Shown piece by piece: positions 14,591-18,712 of a stretch of 18,712 nucleotides of DNA. The translations under genes and the position numbers were made by a program. The DNA is from MHLP01 sp043736515 (GTDB taxonomy: Bacteria; Patescibacteriota; Minisyncoccia; Phycocordibacterales; UBA6899). Position 1 is the first letter of the stretch. Each line of letters begins with the position of its first letter. Under the pieces are notes generated by a model. That model ran no database searches, was not told where the DNA came from, and saw only the letters and a program-made list of their open reading frames with translations. Location of the stretch: NCBI GenBank assembly GCA_043736515.1, contig JAYTCK010000061.1, positions 1 through 18,712 of the forward strand, given 5' to 3'.

Positions 14591-14614
14591 AAAAAAACCG
14601 CCCACGGGGCGGTT
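14591..14614 (-). terminator. intrinsic terminator of the Ntn-hydrolase gene
   Basis: On the minus strand AACCGCCC-CGT-GGGCGGTT is followed by a run of T's; the stem overlaps the last base of the TGA stop. It may also serve the convergent sortase gene, though without a T run on that side. Confidence 0.8.
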
Positions 14615-15171
14615 CAATCACTTTCAACGATCTCGAACGGGCCTCTCACTCCGCACGAAAACTTTTCGGCAGCGGTAAGTGCCTGAAGGGCTCTCTCGCG
14701 AAGATCCATGTGCATGGTGCTACTCAGAGACCCTTTTGCCAGATCGTGTCCGCATCCAAGAGCAAAAAAGAGCTCTGCGGGTTCGGCCACCTGATTGTCG
14801 CTTTCTATTTCAAAAATGCGACCAAGCAGACCGACGAGAAAAGTACCTCCCCTTTCAACCTCTTCCTTTTTGCCTGCACAACCGCCATTCTTGAGGCACA
14901 ACCTCAGGCTCGGAATAAATTTGGTTACCATGAATTTGTGGAGATCAGCACGCGCTTTCGCATTGACCTGTGGCAATACCAGTTCATAGTGAATCAATTG
15001 TCCCATTCTAAAGCTCCCTGCGAATCCAAAAAGCCATGTGGTTTGAGATTCGTCTGTTTTTTTAAAGACTTTTTTGTCTTTGCGCACAGTCAGACCATAG
15101 CCAGCAACACCTGCGGAGTCGCCACCCATAACAACGCGTTTCCCGTCCGTTACTGCAACAATGCATGTCAT
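14614..15171 (-). CDS. HslV/proteasome-beta-like Ntn hydrolase
   Basis: 185-aa threonine-type N-terminal nucleophile hydrolase. With the ATG at 15171 the protein begins Met-Thr-Cys-Ile-Val; removing Met leaves Thr as nucleophile. Counting that Thr as 1, Asp17 (GGDSAG) and Lys33 (RKDKKVF) fall exactly at the catalytic positions of proteasome beta subunits and HslV. Later it has FGFAGSFRMGQL and ALGCGHDLAKGSL, matching the family's Gly-rich strands. A longer TTG start at 15192 is rejected because it would bury the Thr; GGAG lies six bases before the preferred ATG. No HslU or proteasomal ATPase is nearby. Related genes occur in phages and bacteria as stand-alone proteins of unclear substrate. 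A TTGACA-16-GATAGG promoter lies at 15208-15235. Confidence 0.85.
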   Translation of the reverse strand: MTCIVAVTDGKRVVMGGDSAGVAGYGLTVRKDKKVFKKTDESQTTWLFGFAGSFRMGQLIHYELVLPQVNAKARADLHKFMVTKFIPSLRLCLKNGGCAGKKEEVERGGTFLVGLLGRIFEIESDNQVAEPAELFFALGCGHDLAKGSLSSTMHMDLRERALQALTAAEKFSCGVRGPFEIVESD

Positions 15172-15207
15172 ATTTAACTCCGCTATTTTCAATGTAACTA
15201 AAAACAG

Positions 15208-15235
15208 CCTATCTGTAATGGTGTGGTTGTGTCAA
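15208..15235 (-). promoter_or_regulatory. promoter of the Ntn-hydrolase gene
   Basis: Minus strand: TTGACA (complement of 15230-15235, perfect), a 16-base spacer and GATAGG (complement of 15208-15213, 3/6), about 36 bases before the ATG. Confidence 0.45.
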
Positions 15236-15307
15236 ACCGAACGTAACATTAAAGACGATTTCTAAACTTTTTTTAAATAATTTACGCACTCTTAATTAAG
15301 AAGTAAA

Positions 15308-15351
15308 TAAAAAACCGCCTGACCGGAGCCGTGCGGCTTTAGGTGGGCGGT
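15308..15351 (-). terminator. branched terminator of the 79-aa gene
   Basis: Minus strand: ACCGCC (complement of 15346-15351) and GGCGGT (complement of 15314-15319) enclose an inner hairpin AGCCG-CA-CGGCT, followed by TTTTTATTT. Confidence 0.7.
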
Positions 15352-15381
15352 GTGCGTAGCTTCTTGCTCCGGCGTGTACTT

Positions 15382-15621
15382 TTAGGGGGCGTAGCTTTTG
15401 ATTTCGCCAACTGCAAGGATAGTGCGGGCTGATAGGCAGAGCGTTTCAACTGGCATTGAATATCCATTCGGCGATCTCACAAGAACGCGTCCGGAATCTT
15501 CCTCAAAGACTTCCAAAATTCCGCGAGGATTAAACAGAAGGCCACTCGTCGATAGCTGGACAGGCTTTCCCCTCAGGCGTTTGAGTTCTTGTGCGATGAC
15601 CGGGCAGATATCTTTATTCAT
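15382..15621 (-). CDS. small protein of unknown function with consensus promoter
   Basis: 79-aa soluble protein; the middle reads as a small beta barrel (GKPVQLSTSGLLF, then ILEVFEEDSGRVLVRSPNGY) followed by VETLCLSARTILAVG. The alternation suggests an SH3- or Sm-like fold, but I do not recognise the family. Expression is well supported: AGGAGA lies five bases before the ATG, and TTGACA-16-TATAAT, the only fully consensus promoter in the window, lies at 15676-15703. It is monocistronic, ending at the branched terminator. Confidence 0.7.
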   Translation of the reverse strand: MNKDICPVIAQELKRLRGKPVQLSTSGLLFNPRGILEVFEEDSGRVLVRSPNGYSMPVETLCLSARTILAVGEIKSYAP

Positions 15622-15675
15622 TTAGCTCTCCTGATGTATGTATGTGGAGCCGTGAGCAAAATCACTCACTAATTA

Positions 15676-15703
15676 ATTATACCATACATACATTATGTGT
15701 CAA
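15676..15703 (-). promoter_or_regulatory. consensus sigma70-type promoter
   Basis: Minus strand TTGACA (complement of 15698-15703), a 16-base spacer and TATAAT (complement of 15676-15681). The leader to the ATG at 15621 is about 47 nt with a good Shine-Dalgarno site. Confidence 0.85.
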
Positions 15704-15747
15704 TAACATCACCGAGGCGTGGATTTCTTCGACTGAATTCTCGGCTA

Positions 15748-15770
15748 CCGCCGCATAATCGGCGGCAGGA
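15748..15770. repeat. short inverted repeat overlapping a tRNA-end-like 11-mer
   Basis: CCGCCG-CATAAT-CGGCGG (15748-15765), continuing as CGGCGGCAGGA (15760-15770), identical to 11 bases of the tRNA 3' end at 18619-18629. It may be a remnant of the repeat described at 16451, but 11 bases is weak evidence. Confidence 0.3.
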
Positions 15771-15793
15771 CTAAATGTCCGAAGTGCGGCAAT

Positions 15794-15824
15794 AAAAAAG
15801 CCCCTCCGCTTGCGCTCGGGGGCT
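15794..15824 (-). terminator. intrinsic terminator of the 162-aa secreted protein gene
   Basis: Minus strand AGCCCC (complement of 15819-15824) pairs with GGGGCT (complement of 15799-15804), followed by a T run. It lies about 75 bases after the gene's stop. Confidence 0.75.
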
Positions 15825-15898
15825 GTGACTCAATTGTTCTTAGTTGACCTTGACCACCAAGAACAAAGGAGTCGAGGTGTGTGTACTACTGTGGTTCG

Positions 15899-16387
15899 CT
15901 ATTGATACAGAAATGTGTATTCAGTGTCAGAGTTGTTGCCCTTAAAGCGAAACGTGGTGCCAACTTCCCGCCTCGACCCGTCAGATTGATTTTCGAACTT
16001 ATAGACGATTCTGACTGATTCTCCCTCGTCTCCCACAAACCAACCCTTATCGAGTAAAAGTGCTGACCGCATTTGGCCAATATCCATCTCGCCCGCGGCG
16101 GTCGTCCTCCACCCCCATGCTTTGCCAATCAAAACCGGTGATGCATTCTTGGATGCCTTCCAATATACCAACATGCCTTGATAGCCGTCTTGCGTTGGAT
16201 CTTTGTACCACTTGATGTAGTGCCCGCCTTCTTCATCCGCATAGTTGTCGGTTTGAATTGAAGTGTCTAGCTCCCACGACTCAATCGCTGGAACGCGAAC
16301 AGACGCGATGTTATTTGCAGCGAAACTGGCGGCAGCACTGAATGCAAAAACAATGGCAAATAGGAAACTCTTAAAAACTGAATGCAT
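15899..16387 (-). CDS. secreted protein of unknown function
   Basis: 162-aa protein with a clear signal peptide (1-24, core FLFAIVFAFSAAASFA). The mature part is rich in Trp, Tyr, Gly and charged residues in strand-like alternation (GHYIKWYKDPTQDGYQG; MLVYWKASK; VRIVYKFENQSDG), suggesting a small beta-sandwich in the envelope or outside. No cysteine in the mature part, no anchor, no recognised family. GGAGA lies seven bases before the ATG. A weak promoter TTGACT-17-TAGTTT can be drawn on the minus strand at 16418-16446. It is monocistronic with its own terminator. Confidence 0.75.
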   Translation of the reverse strand: MHSVFKSFLFAIVFAFSAAASFAANNIASVRVPAIESWELDTSIQTDNYADEEGGHYIKWYKDPTQDGYQGMLVYWKASKNASPVLIGKAWGWRTTAAGEMDIGQMRSALLLDKGWFVGDEGESVRIVYKFENQSDGSRREVGTTFRFKGNNSDTEYTFLYQ

Positions 16388-16450
16388 GACATTTTCTCCA
16401 CTTGAAATTCCGTTATCAAACTACTAATAAATCGATTAGGAGTCAACTAA

Positions 16451-16477
16451 ATTCTGTCGTTGGCTCCGGCGGCAGGA
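16451..16477. repeat. direct repeat of a tRNA 3' end (att-like site)
   Basis: 27 bases matching 18603-18629 at 25 positions, with the same orientation. The repeat covers the tRNA trailer, discriminator, acceptor 3' strand and half of the T stem. Read on the minus strand this copy continues GGAGCCA, so it carries an encoded CCA that the copy attached to the tRNA lacks. It fits the distal attachment site left by tRNA-targeted integration. Confidence 0.6.
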
Positions 16478-16601
16478 GTTTTTCGCCTTACAGGCGCAGT
16501 ACACCTTTCCCGTTTCTTCGTGATAGGGATCACTCCAAATATGGGAGAAGGTCTTCGAATCCTGCACGAAAAGCCGTAGGGCTATTCTCGCCGGAGCACT
16601 C

Positions 16602-16643
16602 CAGAATACAGAAAAAGCCCTTGCGGGCTTTTTCTGTATTCTG
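16602..16643. terminator. 19-bp perfect hairpin with terminator core
   Basis: The arms at 16602-16620 and 16625-16643 are exact complements around TTGC, with the core AAAAAGCCC/GGGCTTTTT. Outside it, CGGAGC (16591-16596) and GCTCCG (16650-16655) can extend the pairing. No gene ends just upstream on either strand. Confidence 0.7.
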
Positions 16644-16743
16644 TCGTTTGCTCCGAATGTTGGACAATGTCCGAACAGTTGCGATAGAGACGTGCATCCC
16701 TTCTCGCCCTGTAATGTTGTAGTCATATTTCAATAATTTAGGA

Positions 16744-16749
16744 TATACT
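16744..16749 (+). promoter_or_regulatory. -10 box of the NYN gene (leaderless-type spacing)
   Basis: TATACT ends seven bases before the ATG at 16757, with no Shine-Dalgarno site in between. Confidence 0.45.
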
Positions 16750-16756
16750 CAACACC

Positions 16757-17353
16757 ATGGACACCCCAAAAGAAAACAATCTCGCATTCATAGACGGGCA
16801 AAACCTGTACTTCGGAACGACGAAATGCCACGTCTGCGCCAAGAGGATGAATATCTCGCTTCAAGAAATACGACTCACCGACTGTACGTGTGGCATCGCA
16901 TGGGAAGTCAGCTTGGAGCGACTGCGCGTGTACCTCAAAGAGAATTACAGAGTTACCGAGGCGTACTACTTCCTCGGATACCTCAATGAGGAGAACGACG
17001 AACTCTATCAAAAGATACAGAAGGCGGGTTTTATCGTCCTGTTCAAGGAACACCACAATCTCGCCAAATCGAAAAAGAAAGGCAATGTTGATACCGACAT
17101 CGTGTTTGAGATTATGAAAAATCTCATCGATAACAAGGGCTTTGGGAAAGTCGTGCTTGTTTCGGGTGATGGTGACTACAAAAAACTCGTGCAATATCTC
17201 ATCACAAAGGAGAAGTTTAAGAAAATACTCTTTCCGAACAGGAAGTTCGCCTCTTCGTTATACAAAGAACTTGGTTCGGAGTTTTTCGACTACCTTGAAT
17301 ATCTCAAGAGTTACGTCGGACAAAAAATCGAGGAAAAAGAAAAGGGCTCCTAG
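16757..17353 (+). CDS. NYN-domain (LabA/DUF88, PIN-like) ribonuclease with inserted cysteine cluster
   Basis: 198-aa protein of the NYN group of metal-dependent PIN-like nucleases, which typically act on RNA. Acidic active-site residues are at the expected places: Asp13 (AFIDGQNLYFG), Asp112/Asp114 (KGNVDTDIVFEIM) and Asp138/Asp140 (VVLVSGDGDYKKL). Between the first strand and the next helix is an insertion with CxxC (Cys24, Cys27) and CxC (Cys43, Cys45), a likely zinc site not usual in the basic domain. The C terminus is a charged helix (KIEEKEKGS). It is preceded by a -10 box with leaderless-type spacing and followed by a hairpin that overlaps the stop. It lies within the region bounded by tRNA-end repeats. 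Its RNA target is unknown. Confidence 0.9.
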   Translation: MDTPKENNLAFIDGQNLYFGTTKCHVCAKRMNISLQEIRLTDCTCGIAWEVSLERLRVYLKENYRVTEAYYFLGYLNEENDELYQKIQKAGFIVLFKEHHNLAKSKKKGNVDTDIVFEIMKNLIDNKGFGKVVLVSGDGDYKKLVQYLITKEKFKKILFPNRKFASSLYKELGSEFFDYLEYLKSYVGQKIEEKEKGS

Positions 17354-17380
17354 GGCACGAGCACCCTTCGGATCCCTTTT
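17340..17380 (+). terminator. terminator of the NYN gene
   Basis: AAAAGGG (17340-17346) pairs with CCCTTTT (17374-17380) around an inner AGGG...CCCT stem. The stop codon lies inside the structure. Confidence 0.6.
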
Positions 17381-17509
17381 CGTATTGATACTGCAATTGT
17401 AGCGACAGGTCAGCATGTCGTCAAGGGGGCCGTACAGTTAACCTTATGGGGTGACAACCTGGGTGTATTGGAGTGTTGCACTTCGAAGTTGAATGTACCT
17501 ATGGGCACC

Positions 17510-17538
17510 TTGACTTAACGTAGAAATAGTGCTACCAT
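17510..17538 (+). promoter_or_regulatory. promoter of the glycine-rich-domain protein gene
   Basis: TTGACT (17510-17515), a 17-base spacer and TACCAT (17533-17538), about 38 bases before the first ATG. Confidence 0.6.
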
Positions 17539-17559
17539 GAGAGTGGGAATGTTCCCCTT

Positions 17560-17640
17560 CAACTGAGGAAATAGGTATGGAACTCTGGATTCACTCAACT
17601 GAGGAAATAGGTATGAAAAAAAAGGAACTCTGGATTCACT
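17560..17640 (+). repeat. 36-bp tandem duplication of ribosome-binding site and start codon
   Basis: Unit 1 is 17560-17595 and unit 2 is 17596-17640. Both carry CAACTGAGGAAATAGGTATG followed by GAACTCTGGATTCACT; unit 2 has nine extra bases (eight A's and a G) after its ATG. Each unit holds a complete GAGG-ATG initiation site, at 17577 and 17613, in the same reading frame. Confidence 0.95.
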
Positions 17641-18383
17641 TGAGGCAATATCGCTTCGAGAACTTGGCCTCTGTCAGCTTGGCCGACAGGGTCAAGGGCA
17701 TTTTCGGAAACATTGATGCATTCACCCGTGCCTTTGCGGCCAAGATCGCGAAAAAGCACGGATGGACGAACGAGTTCGCCTTCTTGGCAATACGTGAGTA
17801 CAAAAAATTCATTTACCTCGGCATCATCAGCCACTATGAGGTCACGCCACCCAAGGTCATCGATCAGGTATGGCACGAGCATCAGTTGTTCACCAAGGGA
17901 TACCGCGAGTTTTGCCAAGATGTGCTTGGGAAGCATTTCGATCACAACCCCGAGTTGCTTCCGTTCGATGACCAGAACGAGCTGTTCAATGCGCAGTATC
18001 AGAAGACCCTCGCTTTCTATGAACACGAGTTCGGCACCGCTCCGCCGAAAGAAATCTGGGGCAAGACGAAATTCAACCCTGCGGGTATCAAAGGCTCAAT
18101 CGAGAAGCCGGCGAAGAAGCAGGCCGACTCCTCGCAGTCATCGTCGGATGATGCCACTCCTCTTTTCATGATGTTCACTTCGCCCCACGACGCGACCTAC
18201 GCACCAGTGCCGGTGACATTCAACTCCGGGCAAGGTGGTGACTTCGGCGGCGGCGGAGCAAATGGCTCTTGGAGCGAAACAGCGACCCCAGCGGCGACAC
18301 CCGACACAGCTCCTGCGAGCTCGGAAAGTTCTTTCACTTCAAGTTGCTCGTCCTCCTCCAGTTGTGGTGGGGGTGGCGACTAA
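17577..18383 (+). CDS. glycine-rich domain-containing protein (GRDP-like)
   Basis: 268-aa protein (256 aa from the second ATG at 17613). Residues ~35-165 match the conserved region of bacterial glycine-rich domain proteins: FLAIREYKKFIYLG (68-81), VIDQVWHEHQLFTKGYREFC (94-113, with the His-x-His motif), LGKHFDHNP (117-125), then LAFYEHEFGTAPPKEIWG (144-161). After 185 it is low-complexity Ser/Gly/Ala/Thr, ending in CSSSSSCGGGGD. Function unknown; bacterial relatives often carry similar Gly/Cys-rich tails. Its DNA is clearly more GC-rich, with many C/G third positions, than the genes to its left, suggesting separate origin. Translation can start at either of two duplicated sites. A 12-bp terminator follows at 18409. 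Confidence 0.85.
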   Translation: MELWIHSTEEIGMKKKELWIHLRQYRFENLASVSLADRVKGIFGNIDAFTRAFAAKIAKKHGWTNEFAFLAIREYKKFIYLGIISHYEVTPPKVIDQVWHEHQLFTKGYREFCQDVLGKHFDHNPELLPFDDQNELFNAQYQKTLAFYEHEFGTAPPKEIWGKTKFNPAGIKGSIEKPAKKQADSSQSSSDDATPLFMMFTSPHDATYAPVPVTFNSGQGGDFGGGGANGSWSETATPAATPDTAPASSESSFTSSCSSSSSCGGGGD

Positions 18384-18408
18384 CTGTGCGCGAAGACGTT
18401 CTTGTATC

Positions 18409-18442
18409 AGCGCTCCGAATTTCGATTCGGAGCGCTTTTTTT
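18409..18442 (+). terminator. strong intrinsic terminator
   Basis: AGCGCTCCGAAT (18409-18420) and ATTCGGAGCGCT (18425-18436) form a perfect 12-bp stem with a TTCG tetraloop, then a T run. Confidence 0.95.
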
Positions 18443-18573
18443 AATGAAAATAGCGGCAGAATTCTCGACTACCATCGCAGGTGGATTTCGATCTCGAAGA
18501 CTCAATAACGAAATCCTTTTCGAATCCTTTCGGAAGCCGTGCAGATGGCTTCCTCCGCTCGGAGCCAACGATC

Positions 18574-18598
18574 AAAAAACTCCCCTTGGGGAGTTTTT
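18574..18598. terminator. second hairpin terminator between the island and the tRNA
   Basis: AAAAACTCCCC (18575-18585) pairs with GGGGAGTTTTT (18588-18598). It is symmetrical, so it can end the tRNA transcript on the minus strand as well as read-through from the left. It is flanked by CGGAGCCAACGATC (18560-18573) and the tRNA-end repeat at 18603, echoing the layout at 16591-16655. Confidence 0.75.
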
Positions 18599-18602
18599 CG
18601 AA

Positions 18603-18629
18603 ATTCTGTCGTCAGCTCCGGCGGCAGGA
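18603..18629. repeat. tRNA-proximal copy of the direct repeat
   Basis: Matches 16451-16477 at 25 of 27 bases. It covers the tRNA trailer (18603-18615), discriminator (18616), acceptor 3' strand (18617-18623) and T-stem start. Confidence 0.65.
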
Positions 18630-18653
18630 TTCGAACCTGCGACCAATGCGTTA
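18616..18653 (-). tRNA. 3' exon of an intron-split tRNA, probably tRNA-Asn
   Basis: Minus strand, 5' to 3': TAA (anticodon-loop end), CGCAT (anticodon stem), TGGTC (variable loop), GCAGG-TTCGAAT-CCTGC (perfect T arm), CGCCGGA (acceptor 3' strand) and G (discriminator). CCA is not encoded. The acceptor predicts a 5' end TCCGGCG. A U1-A72 pair with G73 and a loop ending U-A-A fits tRNA-Asn (anticodon GTT) best; Gln shares U1-A72 and G73 but needs G at 36. The sequence upstream cannot form the other half of the anticodon arm, because an intron intervenes. The 5' exon lies outside the window. Confidence 0.85.
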
Positions 18654-18712
18654 CACGTAATCCTATACTTTCGTACGGGCGTGGACTATATCTTTACCAT
18701 TTTCTCAAAAAA
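18654..18712 (-). other. 3' end of a group I intron interrupting the tRNA anticodon loop
   Basis: On the minus strand the sequence before the tRNA exon contains AAGATATAGTCC (complement of 18683-18694), the hallmark J8/7-P7 element of group I introns. Next comes a P9-like hairpin, CCGTAC-GAAA-GTATAGG (complement of 18662-18678), with a GNRA tetraloop, and the segment ends in G (omega-G) just before the exon TAA. The rest of the intron is beyond base 18712, so subtype and any homing endonuclease cannot be judged. Confidence 0.85.

Larger units (their letters stand above)
16388..16756. other. gene-free region with tRNA-end-like repeats and a long hairpin
   Basis: About 370 bases without a convincing gene; the open frames on both strands here are built from repeats. 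It holds the tRNA-3'-end copy at 16451-16477, a T-arm-like 12-mer TTCGAATCCTGC at 16554-16565 identical to the tRNA at the right edge, the 19-bp hairpin at 16602-16643 and a -10 box for the NYN gene at 16744-16749. Confidence 0.6.

Noticed and set aside
15172..15192. TTG start for the Ntn hydrolase
   Set aside because: It would add seven residues before the catalytic Thr; GGAG is correctly spaced for the later ATG.
16402..16726. Overlapping ORFs on both strands (106 and 96 codons)
   Set aside because: Built from tRNA-end repeats and a palindromic hairpin, with no ribosome-binding site, domain or sensible composition.
1..18712. Alternative genetic code (TGA as Gly, seen in some CPR lineages)
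   Set aside because: TGA ends genes naturally, e.g. at 9230-9232 and 14614-14616, followed by a terminator in the latter case.

Overview
The window looks like accessory chromosome from a Candidate Phyla Radiation (Patescibacteria, Parcubacteria-like) bacterium. This is inferred from gene content, not from a marker gene. The pointers are secreted proteins that combine a peptidoglycan-binding domain with fibronectin-like repeats, EF-hand-like plus SpaA-like repeats, a lone sortase, several very small genes, sparse Shine-Dalgarno sites with -10 boxes almost touching start codons, and a tRNA gene split by a group I intron. TGA, TAA and TAG all act as stops, so the standard bacterial code applies.

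Layout. At 1-905 is the 3' part of a sensor histidine kinase, followed by about 800 bases without a convincing gene. At 1715-5665 lie a tiny ORF, then minus-strand genes for a DUF1003 membrane protein, a small two-helix membrane protein, a 723-residue secreted repeat protein and a stand-alone CheY-like receiver. At 5794-8135 are membrane genes: an SbmA/BacA-like peptide transporter, a DUF475 (TerC-superfamily) protein and a DUF2061 protein. At 8238-8525 is a small ORF with a strong promoter that reads through its own terminator. At 8942-10748 are two secreted proteins with similar signal peptides. At 10827-12440 a minus-strand operon carries a GH15-like glycosidase and two small unknown genes; it is divergent from a ClpP-like protease (12601-13341). 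KGG stress-protein and sortase genes follow (13440-14564). At 14614-16387 are minus-strand genes for an HslV/proteasome-beta-like Ntn hydrolase, a small unknown protein and a secreted unknown protein.

The right end (about 16.45-18.63 kb) looks like a small insertion beside a tRNA gene. It carries a NYN-domain nuclease with an inserted cysteine cluster and a GC-rich glycine-rich-domain protein. It is bounded by a 27-nt direct repeat of the tRNA 3' end (25/27 identical). The tRNA at the edge is on the minus strand; only its 3' exon (probably tRNA-Asn) and the 3' end of a group I intron lie inside the window.

The genes do not form one pathway. The common theme is the cell envelope (transporter, membrane proteins, peptidoglycan-binding and surface repeat proteins, sortase) plus proteolysis (ClpP-like and Ntn hydrolase, each without its ATPase here). 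The most unusual items are the intron-split tRNA with its duplicated 3' end, the duplicated ribosome-binding/start module at 17560-17640, the terminator embedded in the 8238-8525 ORF, and the mosaic repeats of the 723-residue protein.
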